The translations under genes were made by a program, and so were the position numbers. Below the pieces are notes generated by a model. That model did no database searches and was not told the DNA's origin. It saw only the letters and a list, made by a program, of their open reading frames with translations. Below are positions 51,771 to 64,000 of a DNA stretch of 64,000 bases, piece by piece (within the stretch, counting starts at the first letter, position 1; every line of letters begins with the position of its first letter). The DNA is from Mycteria americana. Its lineage: Eukaryota > Chordata > Aves > Ciconiiformes > Ciconiidae. The stretch spans positions 17,382,001-17,446,000 of the forward strand of contig NC_134373.1 of the NCBI RefSeq assembly GCF_035582795.1, read 5' to 3'.

Positions 51771-51774
51771 GATT

Positions 51775-52260
51775 CTTAGACCTGGTCTCCATTCAGATTT
51801 TGTATGGATGCAACTACTTAAGTTGGGTTTGGGTTTTGTCTTGTATTTTTCTGAAACAGTTATCTTTTGACAGAAAAAGAAAAGGAAGAAAAAAAAGAAG
51901 TTTTAGCACGGAAAAGGAAAAGTTTCTATGTGAGAGAGAACTCTTGATGTGCAGTCTGTTTGCTGGCAGGGGAAAAAACAAACCAACAAACCAGTAGTCA
52001 AATACTTATAACTTTTCAGCAATAGTAGTACGGCACACAGTGCCCAATAACACAGGTAATGCTGGTACAAACTTCTAGTGTGGATCTTTGTATCAGTAGA
52101 GCTGATGTGTATACATCTTTCCTGATATAGTAATGTACTTGCATAGCCTTCCTGTACTGGAATATGCTGCGCTACCAGCCTAAAGCACCTAATAGATGTG
52201 TCTACACCCACACATAGAATTGTATGGCATGCTATACCAGTTCAGTTAAGTAGCTAAATA
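51775..52260. mobile_element. possible ancient nonautonomous DNA transposon (MITE) remnant
   Basis: The left part starts agacctggtctccattcaga and reads on through tttgtatggatgcaactact. The right part contains ggtacaaacttctagtgtgg and ataccagttcagttaagtag. These resemble old amniote elements that begin AGACCTGGTCTACACT and carry repeated 'GGTATAACT' and 'GTGTGGA' phrases. The ends are degraded and no clean terminal inverted repeat remains. The match is from memory. Confidence 0.38.
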
Positions 52261-53939
52261 GTATCACCTGTGTTGCCAAATTTGCACTGGTAGTCCTGTT
52301 TAAGATACAGACAGAACTGCCGTTAGAGCCAAATCCTATTCTTGTTGTCACTAGAATAATTCTCCCTGGGGATTAATTAGAAGGACTATTATTTATTTTA
52401 TAATTCTGGATGATGCATTGAGATTTCATACTGAATAGTGTTAATTCAAGTACTTGCAATCAAGGATCGCAATGCATTTTCATAATGTTTTCTTTTATTC
52501 TCATTGTTCAGAGAAGGTCCTGAGGCTGTCTTTCACCACCACCCTTCTTCATTTACCCCACAGTAACTCTTCCAAGGTAAGCTTTGGCTATGTAAAGAAT
52601 ACAAGATTACTCTTATCCTTGGTACCTTTTTCAATCCACAGCACAAGATAGAAGATGACTAGTTTCCCATGTGATCTAAACCACTAGCATTTACATTGGA
52701 TTTTGTATTTCGTAGTTTCCCATTAGGGGAAAAGTGGCAAAGTTACGCTGCATGCTTGGCTTGTTGTCTGTCCTTGAAGTGGCAGATCTCTTAGAGAAGA
52801 GACCATCCCTTTGCTGAAGAATGATCTTTTCAATTCAGGCTTTCTTGGAATCATAGTTTGTTGCACTATTTTTACATTAATAGAAAAATTTCCAATATAT
52901 AAGCATACATGATACATCATCCTTGTTTTTGACTCAGTGACACCAAAGAACAAATGCATTAGCTCGAATTCCTTATACTACCTTTCTCACAGCTCCTCAT
53001 CTCCTATGCTGTGCAGGTAGTATTATTTTTAAAAACAGATGGGAACTCAGGAGGTAACTCTGATCTTTCACCTGTACTTTAGAAGAAAAACTGCATAGTG
53101 CTTATCTGGAAATCCCTGGTGATTTTTAATGGACACTGGTTTAGGAACACTGAGGGAAAGAAATATTCTAATTGGTTTTGTTTTTCAGCTGAAGAACAGT
53201 TTGTTTCTATGTTAAATGAAGTAGTGAAAACAAATAGTATGCCATCTGGCTAGCCTAGCTTGGTACTTTACCAGGAGGTTTTCAGATGTTCCCTCTGCCA
53301 GTTTACAACTTCTTAAGTCCTATATTACTAATGTACTTTCTTTACCCAATTGTTCCTTCCTGTCTAGGAATTATCTTATTCCTTGAACTGAATTAGAATT
53401 TAAAAAATCTGACTCTCTTTTGCAAAGATTTTCCCTGTCTGTTGTTGGAATTATTCATCCTTTAAATTATGAAATCTCTAGTGTTTCCAGCATTCGTAGT
53501 AAATCAGTTATGCAGAGGAATAGGCCTCCATGTTATCTGTGAAGCTGATATTCTCAGGGGACAGGATAACATTGAATAGTCTTAATACGTACCAGTGAGC
53601 TCTCATTCTTAGAACAGATTGTGACTGAAAGGAAGGGTTTAGCTGCTTTTCAAGTGCTTGGAAAGTTGTCATATGTTTTTCTTTAGATCACTTTTTTTCT
53701 GCTTCAGTTTCTCAAAGAATGAACATCCTGCAAAAAGATAAAAACGTTTAACGTAGTTGGGAAGGTAATGAGTACAGATGCAAATATTTCATTAAAACAA
53801 AATATATATTGCTGATTTGCAACTTTTAATATTGTTTTTACTTAGTATAAAACACAAACAGTTGTTCACAAGTGATTTTTGAAAAGAATTGTGAGTATAT
53901 AAATGAAAACAGATTTGTGAAGAAGCATTCATATTACTA

Positions 53940-54090
53940 TCCGGTTATTCTGTTTGTTATTTATTATTTATACTGAATGTGCACATACAGCTCTAATCAT
54001 AGCTCGTAGATGTGGTTTCCTGAGCACGACGTAGACAGATAATAAAGAGAATTCCTTGTGCCAAACAGCTTACAGTCTAAATCCCCGTAA
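53940..54090 (+). repeat. possible ancient amniote interspersed repeat
   Basis: The order ttatttattatttatact, then tcatag...ctgagcac, then ttccttgtgccaaacagctt and acagtctaaat matches a widespread amniote repeat. That repeat reads tatttattattgta ... ccccaaagagcttacaatctaa. The identification is by phrase order and its class is not assigned. Confidence 0.42.
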
Positions 54091-57000
54091 TTTTACTCGC
54101 CATGCAATCAGGAAATAGAAACGCTATCATGGGAATTAACTGACCTGTCACACAGTACAAATAGCATAGTTATGTAAGACTGAATGGTTGGCAGATAGTT
54201 CTTAAAGTATATTCATATAAACAACTTATCAAATAATTTTGAATAATGCAGATAATTTGAAGGCACCTTCCCCAAGCTAAATTCATCAGATACTGAGCAT
54301 TCGAGCTAGAGCTAGCAGACAGAAGTTTAAAAAAGGGGTATCTTTGAGCAGCTAAGAAGACAAGTAGGACACTTAAACACACTTTAAAAACACCAGGAAA
54401 TTGGAAATCTGTGGGGAAAAATAAAAAAAAAGCAGTAAAGAGTTAATAGCAAATTGCAAAAAGCATCTCAAGAAACAAGGACTCCATCAAATATAGATGC
54501 AAGGTAAAAAAGAACAACAAAATAAATCATTGCCCTACTTAAAAAATAAAGATAGATTGGTTAGCAAGTAGCAGGGTGGATAAGTAGTTGCTTTGTCTGT
54601 TTTTACAGGGAAGGCAGATGGAGATCTGCTAAATCTGGGATTGTTTCCCCAGAGGCAGTAACAGGGAAGCTAGAAAATGTACAGGCATATAAGATATCTG
54701 GTTATAAAATGTCAAAATCCCTTAAAGGAACCGAAACTCAAGACATGCATACAGCTGTGAATTTTAAATTGAGTAAGGAAATCAATGACGTTTCAAAAGT
54801 CTTAAAAAAATACTTGATCCAGAAACAACTCTAAAGAACTTCTTTACTGGAAAAAGAAAACAAACAGGCAACAAGCAAGGAACTGCATGCCAGTGGGAAA
54901 AACTCTCAGAAAGTCTTTTGAAGCAATGTTGTGAGAAAATACCAGGAAAATCTCTGTTTGATTAGGGACAGGGACATGGATTCAGGCATGGAAGATCATA
55001 CTTCAGTCATCACAGGGACTTTCTTCGCCATACTTTTTCCATGCATGAAAGTAAGTTGTTGTATTTTTAGTTGTGTTTTATTAAAACTCTGTTATCAGAC
55101 ATTAATTTTGAAGACCACAGAAATGGGTGGAAATGTTCAGGAAAAAAAAAGCAAACACCTCTCAAATTTTTTCTTCACATCTACATGGCAACAAGGCTAT
55201 TACTGTCTTGGAACGGGTAGGGGGCAAAGCAAACACAGAAGGCTGCCCATATTCAGTTAAAATCAGAATATGAGTTTAGAGAGTCTGGGCCAATTACCCT
55301 GGGAAAGAAGACATGTTGAGGTAATCACTTAGAAACATCTCCCATTATAAGAAGAACTGGTACTTAATGGAGGGGAAATATTGAACTAACTCTACCTGTA
55401 GTCTCTCTTTCTACATCTGGTCTCACAATTTCTGAAGTCTTTTTACTGAAACATTTCTCACCACTAACATCAGATAGGTTACTGGGAAAGGCTGGTGAAA
55501 AGGCAGGTGAAAAGGATTATTGGAAACACTTGGGTTTATTTCCACAAAGGGAGACTTGTGGAATGTGCCTTGGAAGTATTTATTCTTGTTGCTCCTTGCA
55601 TTATTGGCCTAATGGGATCACTAGAGAGGCAAATCCCCATTTGGAGCATTAGGACACTAATTTCATATTTTGAAAAAATATAAGAAAAAAAAGGCCTATA
55701 TTCATATCTCAAATGCTCTGTGGTGCTTAGAGGCAGCTTATTTTTGAAATGGATGATAATAAAAAATTCTTGAGCCTTAATTCTCATAAAAAGTACAACA
55801 GTCAAGTAAAGGAAGACATCCTCAAAATAAGTAGTAGGCCTTTCATATATACAAAATTGATTAGTGTGGAGAACTCAGCAGTTGCCTTGTTTTCTGGAGG
55901 AAAGAGAAAAAGTTACTTAGATTGCTTGCATTATAGCTCTTACAGGGTGAATCACATCTGTGAGGGTTGCTTGAAGCTGATACAAAATGTCATCTGCCTT
56001 TAATATTACTGTGCAGTTTGACCAGAAATACTTCCCAGCTCTTGGGATTTCCCTAACTGATTTTGGGTTGCAGGCATCCCGAAGAGGTTTGCTTGCACAC
56101 CTGCACTCTGCATGGATCTATTCCTTTCAGTGACAAACTTGCGTCACACTGTATCTATTCTTGATGACAGATGTTTTAAAAAAACAAAAACATCTAAGTT
56201 TATTTTGGTAGAGCAAAATTTAAAGTTCTGAATAAACTGAAGTGATAAAATGCGATTCTAATTCACACTCAGCATGTCTTCTTCCTACTCTACATATTCT
56301 TACTTTACTCAGGATAGGATCCCACCTCCCTTTCCTCCACCTGTTTTTATTCGTAAGTTGGTTTATGCAGCTTTTCAGTGGAAATACAGCAAGTAGCAGC
56401 CCCTCCTTTCTGTGAGGTTCCTCTGAGTTTACGGACCAGTTATCTCCTTATAAGCTCTCCTAGGTTAAATGGTTTTCCTGTTGCTCACGCCACTTTTACA
56501 GTTGTTTTGATATTCTTCAACTCCTAAGAAATACTAATTGTACAACAATTCTGTAATTGAATAACTTCTAGTGTGCTTTCAGCATTGGACAGAGATGAAA
56601 TGTGACGCTGATAACAGACATCACAGAGCATTTAAAATTTTCTATCTTTCCCACCTGTACCATCTTCTAGAGCACAGCATTTGATAGGGAGCTGGCGTGA
56701 AGAATGGCAGGTTGCACAGTGGAAGACTTAACCGAAATGCTTTATAAAGATGTTTACAATTATGGGTTAAATGTTGCTGTGTCTGATGAGAACGGTTCTT
56801 TCAAAGACAGATGCAAGATATACTTTCACATAAGGTGTTCAAAACCATATACAATTACCTATCCACCATTACATCCCTCTGTAGGAGGTTGATGGTTAGC
56901 ATTCACTGAAATGTCTTTTTTTTTTTCTTTTTAAAGTAATTCATGAGCCTACTGAACAGAAATGTATTCATTCTGAAAAATGTTATAGTATTCACAGGGG

Positions 57001-58230
57001 TTCTTAAACATTTTCATCTTAACAGCCAATATAGTGCATGGTCACTGTAGATCACCTTTCAATTTGAGATTGAATAACATCTCTATGGCAACTACAACAG
57101 CTGCTTATATAGAAAAATAATATTGTGTGAACATAATATTCTTAGTTCTTTACAATAGGACTTAACAGTTAGATATGAAGAGAAAATTGCTGACTTTTTT
57201 TCCAGTCCTGATAGATATTTTGAGATTTCTGAACATATTTTGGAGACTTGTTCTAGGTTACAGAAAGTTTGTCTTGAAAAGGGCTAAAAGATAGACAAAA
57301 GATAATCAAATATGAAAATGTTGGATATAGCTAATTTGCGATCATACATGGATGTTCCTTTTCAAGATAATCAATTTGGTGTCTGATTGACCCCAAATCC
57401 TGCCAGCCTGGGTCTTTTTTTTTTTTTTTGTGAGCTGAGTTACTGAAGGGGTTGTGTACATTCACAGTTCCTCTACCATTGGTCCAATGTTCCCAGTTTC
57501 AATAGTGGATTCGTCCCACTGTGTCGTCTATTCTGCCACTATAGATGCAGACAAACCCAGAAATTCTGGGAAAAATGTGTCCTGTTTTCAGCTTCTCTTT
57601 CTGTCTGTAGGAGAGGTCAGCAAATCTTTCAAAAACACTTATTGATGCTTTAGAGTTCAGATTTCTTCTGAGCAAGAAGTTTGTGGTAGGTAAAGCACCA
57701 GAAGAAGGGCTATATTCATGTTTTCACAGGATGATTAATTCAAGCTCTGAAAATTCCCTGTCCTGAATTATAAAAGAACTTATTGAACATAAAACTGTAA
57801 ACAAGGTATGATGCAATTCTTAATGGTATTAAGTAGCACTGCTCTTCTCCAAAAGCTGAAATTAAAATACAGCAAGAAGTTTTTCTCCAATGTGAAATGT
57901 TCTTGTTTTCCTTTCTGCAGAGGAACAACAAATTAAGTACTGCAGGATTTCCCCCATTTGCGTCATGTTCCTCAGGAGGGATATTTGAATTATAAAAGCT
58001 GATACTACAAAAACGTTTATACTTAGGTTTTAATTGATTTTAATGTTTCTGTCATTTATAATATTATTTTTCTATTAAGTACACTTACAAAAATTGATGT
58101 TTTCTAGTGTAATGATTATATTTAAGATACGGTTTTGTACAGTTTACAAAACAGAACTTGCTAGTAGTGCTTACTGTTTCGCACCACTCACAGGTGGGCT
58201 GACAAAGCCAAAGGTGTGGGAGTCTCGCTA
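54090..58230. other. intergenic DNA before the second CpG island
   Basis: The sequence is AT-rich, with poly(A) and poly(T) stretches and short unrelated open frames only. I see nothing that supports a gene. Confidence 0.55.
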
Positions 58231-58239
58231 GCCGTTTGT

Positions 58240-58682
58240 TCAAATTCAGGAAACAAAGAGAAACCCCTGACGGCCAGAAACTGAAGGGGGGCAAGCAAAG
58301 CAGGAGGCACGGTGTTTCAGCTGGGGTCGGTTTTGAAAGCTGTTGCTTCTGGGACATGGCTGCGGTACTTCTGGCACGAGAAGTCCCAGAGGAATCGGAA
58401 AACACTGAGGTAACAGCGATCGGCCATCTCTGGGTTTGCCCAGGCAAAATACACGCGCTGTGCTTGAGGAGGCTGCTTCCAACAGCAGCCGGTTTCGTTC
58501 CCCCTCCCTGAGAGACTCCCGGGGCCCCCCTGCGCGGCGGGACCGGGGTGGCGGCCGCCCCCTCGCCGACGGGCGCTGCGGCAGCACCCCGGCCACGGGG
58601 CGGGCGGCGCGGTGGCAGCGCTCGCAACTTCGGGCGGTTCAGCCCTCAGCGGAGCCACCCAGACGCTGCGCCCGAACTCCCG

Positions 58683-58714
<32 letters not shown>

Positions 58715-59520
58715 GGACCGAGCCGGGGCCGCCCGCGGTGAGCCCGGCCGCAGCCCGCGGCGCTGCCAGAGGTCGCGCCTCACGGCAGGCGCGGGGACAG
58801 CGCTCCCCCTCAGCCGGGGAGGAGACGCGGCCACAGGTGCCAACGGCCTCCCCGCTGCCGCGCGAGCGCGCAGGCTCCGCCCCGCGGGCGAGCCCCCGGC
58901 CCGCGCGCCCCACCTGAGACCGCTGAGGCGGGGCGGTGGTGGCGGCGGGGACGGGGAGGGCCGTCGGGGCCAGCCGGACGCATGCGCCCGGACGGCGGCA
59001 GCGGGCGAGCCGCCGGGGTCCGGCGGAGTTGGGACGCGCTCGCCTCGGTCCGGGCGGAGCGGGGCTGCCGCGCCCGCCCGCCGGCACCGCGCTGCCTCCC
59101 GCCCTCTCGCCGGCAGCTGAGGTAAGGGGCGGGCGGCGTCCCGGAGCTCGGCAGGTGCCGGCGGGGACCTTGCTCAATGTCACGGTGCGGCGGAGGGCGG
59201 GGAGGAGTCGGGGCGAGCGCTCTGCGCGCCGGGGATGCCCAGCCCGGCCGCGGGGCGCGGGCAGAGCCGGAGCCCCCGGTCGAGCCCGCCTGCTCCGTGC
59301 CGCCGCCTGCTCCGTGCCGCCGGGCAAACTTTGCCAGCATGCGGAGCGGGGCGAGCGGCGGGGAGCGGAGCCGCAGGTAGCGGGCGGCGGTGGTGGTGCC
59401 GTTCCCCCGGGGTTTCCGCCTGTCCTGGCGGAGGGGGTTTATCGGCGTCTCTCGCAGCTGTGCGTTTGTTTCCAGGAAAGGTAAGGCGCGCCTCTAAATA
59501 GGTCAGGGTCTTCAGCAGTG
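58240..59520 (+). promoter_or_regulatory. second CpG island, probable 5' end of ZNF385B
   Basis: The island is about 1.3 kb, extremely GC- and CpG-rich from 58500 to 59400, with sharp edges. Candidate + strand first-exon donors are CTGAG|GTAAGG (59122), CGCAG|GTAGCG (about 59378) and GGAAAG|GTAAGG (59481). In the human order I recall, ZNF385B lies next to CWC22 on this side in the same orientation and has a long first intron, which fits. No ZNF385B coding sequence is seen in the window. The gene name is therefore inferred from synteny alone, and the long open frames on both strands are composition artefacts. Confidence 0.6.
58681..58713 (+). repeat. (CGG/GCG)n trinucleotide repeat, about 11 units
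   Basis: This is an uninterrupted GCG/CGG run in the middle of the CpG island. If the predicted promoter is right, it lies in the promoter or 5' UTR of the right-hand gene. Confidence 0.9.
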
Positions 59521-62500
59521 CATGAGATTTGCGTAATAATTTTTCTTACCTCAGAAAGGTACGGGGCTTCTTTCCTGGGCTTCCAGGCTAGACGGAGCTC
59601 CCTTTTTCTTGCATACTGAGTGGCTTTTTTGAAAATACTGGCATGAGCGTAGCTCGGCTTTCTTGTTTTATAAATCACGACGACTTTGGGAAAGGTAAAC
59701 TTCTTCGGCAAAGGAGGAATTAACCTACGTGGAGTCATCCCTGATGAGCTAATTACCCGTGTTAACTCTAAGTGCTTGGCTTCACAAGCTGCTTTTTCAC
59801 AAGCCCGTGGACGGTGGTGCCATGCTTAAAATGTTAAACTTTAAGTCCTGGTGACACTATGTTTCAAAGCGTTTAAAGGTAGGTGCAAGGTTGTGTTTTC
59901 TGCGGGTACAGACACAAAATTTCCTTGTTTCAGAGGAATGTCAGAATATTCATGCATGTGTGGATGCTTATGTTTGTTTTCTGTTGACTTTTGACTCCTA
60001 AAAGAACTAGGGAACTCTCTTCATGGGTTTTAAATCTCCTGGGCACTAGGTCTTTATTGTTAAGCTCGAATAGAAAAGTCTGTAAATGGAGAAGTTAGAA
60101 AAGTATGGCACTGTGACCCCACCAAAGCTTAAATAAATCTTCAAAGTGAGTATCTAACTGCAGCTAACTACTGCTTATAGGAGGAGGGAGATGATAGTTT
60201 TATTTCCCATCCTCTTTGCTGCTACTTCAGTGATGTCTTTCACAAAGTATAAAAATGAGGTGCAAAACACGTCCTCTATTACTGTCAAGAACCTGTAAGT
60301 TTTCTTATCTGAATGAAATGTAATATGAAACAGTAGTGTAAAAACCTTAAGTCGATGAGGATGCGTCTGTGCGATTGCAATAGATGTAGACAGAAGCATT
60401 GCTACTGCAGGTCCATAATGAGAGGTAGTGGTAGGACACTGGTGAGACGCCCAGGCTGGTGAATGCAGGGAGGACGTGCTCTTCTGCCTCTCACGGCAGC
60501 GTCGTGCTCACCAGTGGATGCAGCTGGCCCCTGCCCTGTTACTTCAGTTCTGAAAAGGAGAAAAAAGTGTCTTTTTGCACAGTCCAGAGCTGACGCTAGA
60601 CAGGTTTGAATGGGTTATGCTGCTTCTCCTTTTCCAAATAAGTAATCTTACTCCTCCTTCCAACTCACCAGGTCAGTAGACTGCTTGGAGGGCAGGACGA
60701 GGGACATAGTTTTTCTTCTTTCTTCTTCTTGGTTGTTAAGGTGTTCCTCCATGGCTGCAAACTTTTTTCTGGTGTTTGGTCTCCCCAGATGGGTTTTCTA
60801 TACCTCACACCTTTTCCAATGAGCAGGGATTGATGTGGCTGGGTGAACCCCGAAAGCAGAAGAGAAACTGGGAGTTGTGAAATTAGTCACGTCACTAACT
60901 TCTTTTTCTGTTGTTTGATTAAATAATCTAAAAGGTAGTAACAAATTAGAAAGGAAACAATTGCCTTATGTGATATCTTCACTAAGACAGCAAGTTTCTG
61001 TGTTTTTCCCTGATGGAGAATGTAATGGATCCTTGGTTAAACTTAAAAGTATTAACAAAAACTGACTGGTATCAAGAGATTTTGCCATCTTGCCTCTTTC
61101 CGTGCTAGCGGGAGCTGTCCATTGCCCCTGTGCTTCGTCTGCACTGTGCACTCTCTCACCAGGGATGAATGTACTCGCACCAGCATGAATGTCTCTTAAC
61201 CAACTGTTCTCAACTGTCTGCATCTTTTTTTTTTTTTTTTCCCCCTCTTTTGGACTTCTTCACCTAAGTTTTAATTGAGTCTTCCTACTACAGTACAGTT
61301 GCTCAGGGATAAGGCGGTATAAAAGCAGGAAAAAGCCTTGTAGAAGATAATCTTTTGGGGGAGTGTAGGCTTGTTAGTTAATTAGTTCTGCAAGTCCTTG
61401 GATTTCAAACAGCAATGAGGATTGCTGCATAAAACATAACAGATGCTTAAGCGTCGTTGCAGTCTTTGCTCTTCAGGTTATCACAAGGGACTGCAGTTTG
61501 AGAATATTTGCTCTAAGAGTTTGAGGAATTTATGAAACGAGGCACTAGTGTTATTTTAAAAATGAACATATGGTACAGCTGTGGTAGTCTCAAATCCTGA
61601 AACATTTGTCAGGCTGTGTTGGGATGTAACAGAGTATGGAACTGGAGTGCAAGGTTCTCCCTAGCGTACTGATATACGCTGCAAAGCTTCGGTCATCTGT
61701 AGTTAATGGGAAGAAAAGATGACTTTGCAGTCTGAATAGCTTGCTTTCTGAAATTCTGCTATCACTTTGTTATATGCTTTAAAACCATTGAAATTCCTTG
61801 AATGTCAACTCATAGCAGATAAATATTTTAGTCCTGTAACTTTTGCATTTCATTCAGAAAATTGTAGTAGTTAATGTATGTCACTCATCAAGATACAAGC
61901 GTGAGTATCTTACCAGATGTGATCCTGTATTATCTCTGATGCTGCGAAGGTGGAGGCAGATGTTAAATGCCATAATATCCCAGTTAAGAAAAGGGAAGTT
62001 TACCCAAATCCATAGACTGCATTAGCATCTTTTATCCTCAAGCTGATGAATGCACAGAGAGTTGAATGAATTACACTAACTTCACTCTCCTGTGTGACCA
62101 TAATATCCCTCTTGCTGCATAGGTTGGTAAATTTTCACCAGATGCTCTGCTTGGCTAACTTTACAGATGCAGTTCAAATGTTGGTTGAAGGGCTGTTTTC
62201 TATTGTTATTTTGCCCACAAGTGCAAAATGTACAGGTTCTTTTCAAAGGTAAAATTTCTCTTTTTACGGAAGCTTCACAGAGCATGCATAATCATACTAG
62301 AGGAAGTTTATGGTTTTTATTATTTAACAAATGACAGTGTTTTTAAACCAAAACATCTGAAACCTTTTGAAAATTTGTGTCCTAAGGATTTTTAAAAATG
62401 TTTTTCATAAAATTAATCTGTTTTCTGATTTTACATAATCCACAGAGCACAGTGCAGTCATTTGATGTCGTTCTACGTTGTTGGAGAAAGTGCTGCAAAA

Positions 62501-64000
62501 CAGTAGCTAGTATTCTAATACAATTACATTCAGTGGAAGCATATATTATTAAGTAAGCTTTGCTTAATTTATGGCATCAATAATATGTTGGTAAAAATAA
62601 CAAAATACTTGGTAATTTGTTTTGGTAAAATGTGGCTTTTAACGACAGGAAGTCAGGGTCTTACTCTGTTTGCCAAAAAGAAAGCTTTTTTTCTTATGCC
62701 CTGCAATACATCATATTTCATGAAGTTGAGCTAATATTTCCAAGAGCGATGAATCATGCCCATTAACTTTCACAATTTTACTGTGTTTCCTTTCTAGATG
62801 AGTGTTCTCATCAGATCGTCTGCAATAATTCTTTTGAATCTCTCAAATGTAAAGCGTAGAATCTTAGCATGTATGTTGTACATTCTGCATGCAACTGTGA
62901 TTTTTCTTATGTATGGGCTAAAGCTGACATCGCTTTCTATAAACATATTAATTGACATGTTAAAAATTCATTAGAGAACCTGAGCTGCCAAGGCTTGTAA
63001 AAATAGAAGCCTTGTAAACCAATCTAACTATATCAGTGCAGTTCCGGTCCTTCTCTTATCAATATTGGTACCTTACCAATTTGCTGCTGTTGAACTGCCA
63101 GATGGATCTTGTAATGGCAGGTGGTGCTAATACACATCTAGGCACATTAGAACTGTGCTGTTTACATTATTGATGATTATTTGGATATAAGCAAGTTTGG
63201 CTGTTATGAAAATATTTTTAATACTTCATTCCTCAGTGAAATTATCCAATAACACTTTTTTTTATTGACAACAATGTTTTTGGTGTTAAACATTTATAGT
63301 AAGGAATTTAAGGGGGGGGTTAGCTAAACATGAGTATGAGTAGAAGCTTTAGACACCTAAAGTGCTTTTTACCTCAAGTTATGTAACTAAATTCTTTTCA
63401 ATTACATAGCCTTCTTTGTTTAAGTGTTTCATAGGTTTTAAAATGTTGTGTCTGCCTTGAACATAGAGACTGTATAAATAGGTTTCAGTTTACAGATAGG
63501 TGAAATACACTTTCTTCTGTGGCAGAATGCAGGATCTGCATAATTATGCATCTTGGTTCACGACTTTCTAGACCTTTTCCTGGTGATTTTGCTGCGTGAA
63601 AGGATGATGGGTTGTGATATCGGTAAAATGCTATGATTCTGGAATATACTGAACGGTGTTTCATTGCTCTTGGCTTTCTATTGGCAAATTGTTTGGTGTA
63701 GACGTGCCAGTGCGGAAAGTACGGTGGACTTGGGGCATACCTACAACTAAGTAATTCATTCTGTATGTGAGGTAGGGTAATCTTGTCTCCTACAGCTCAC
63801 TGAATTGTACTGAAAGATGTTTCATGAAGTGTCTTCTTGCAAACAAACCACAAAGCTCAAAGCCTTCCTACTCTGTGATAATATGATGACATTCACCCCA
63901 TTACTTGCATCTGTGTGGCAGGGAAGGCGATCCTTATAAGACTGTGTCTTGTGTATAAAGGAAGACTATGTAACTGCTTACTACAGGCACTGAAGAACAA
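59520..64000 (+). other. sequence after the second CpG island (possible first intron)
   Basis: The composition falls back to AT-rich within 100 bp of the island. No coding exon with a recognisable product is present up to the window end. There is an 18-nt pyrimidine run at about 61226-61245 and an inverted repeat at 60437-60516. This fits the start of a long first intron, though intergenic DNA is equally possible. Confidence 0.5.
60437..60516. repeat. inverted repeat, 10-bp perfect arms, about 60-nt loop
   Basis: CACTGGTGAG at 60437-60446 is the exact reverse complement of CTCACCAGTG at 60507-60516. ACGC (60447-60450) and GCGT (60499-60502) can extend the stem after a 4-nt bulge. The segment is more GC-rich than its surroundings. 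Confidence 0.75.

Noticed and set aside
58317-59327. 336-codon open frame on the minus strand, plus several + strand frames of 100-190 codons
   Set aside because: It lies entirely in the CpG island, where stop codons are rare. The translation is low-complexity Ala/Arg/Pro/Gly with no domain.
59439-59738. Minus-strand frame of 99 codons with a good antisense donor (CTGAG|GTAAGA) near 59545
   Set aside because: A single donor motif is weak evidence. No upstream or downstream exon could be paired with it, although a divergent promoter transcript remains possible.
1-64000. CRISPR arrays, tRNA or rRNA genes, operons, bacterial mobile elements, intact proviruses
   Set aside because: I looked for them and saw none. 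The window is vertebrate chromosomal DNA with one recognisable gene and old repeat fragments.

Overview
The window is vertebrate nuclear DNA, most likely from a bird. It has one large multi-exon gene with GT-AG introns, sharp CpG islands in an AT-rich background, and only sparse, old interspersed repeats. Those repeats look like CR1 LINEs and ancient amniote elements. I see no Alu- or L1-type mammalian repeats, no operons and no prokaryotic signals. The species cannot be fixed from the sequence alone.

One gene is certain: CWC22, the spliceosome component that delivers eIF4A3 for exon-junction-complex assembly. It lies on the + strand from a CpG-island promoter near 5.4-5.6 kb to a poly(A) signal at 37438-37443. 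I assembled one noncoding and 19 coding exons by hand. The joined reading frame is open across every junction, totals 2709 nt including the stop, and predicts 902 residues (human CWC22 from memory is about 908). The order is a basic/RS-like N-terminus, MIF4G domain, acidic linker, MA3 domain, serine tract and charged K/R/E-rich tail. Intron 14 (18811-31366, about 12.6 kb) makes up about 40% of the gene and splits the MA3 domain.

Layout: 1-5.3 kb is AT-rich intergenic DNA with no supported gene. 5.33-6.04 kb is the CWC22 CpG-island promoter, with ZNF143-, YY1- and ETS-like sites. 6.17-37.46 kb is the gene body. 37.5-58.2 kb is intergenic, with antisense CR1-like remnants (39.66-39.96 and 47.38-47.64 kb), other ancient repeats (51.78-52.26 and 53.94-54.09 kb) and a small unexplained CpG-rich block (48.1-48.43 kb). 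58.24-59.52 kb is a second strong CpG island with a (CGG)n run and several good + strand splice donors. From human gene order as I recall it (ZNF385B lies downstream of CWC22 in the same orientation), this island is probably the 5' end of ZNF385B, but no coding exon of it is visible. 59.5-64 kb would then be its first intron.

I found no new multi-gene system. The points worth checking are regulatory or structural: the unassigned CpG islands, a 5' UTR upstream ORF, a NAGNAG acceptor, a duplicated branch-point/pyrimidine unit, a very early poly(A) signal, and several near-perfect inverted repeats.
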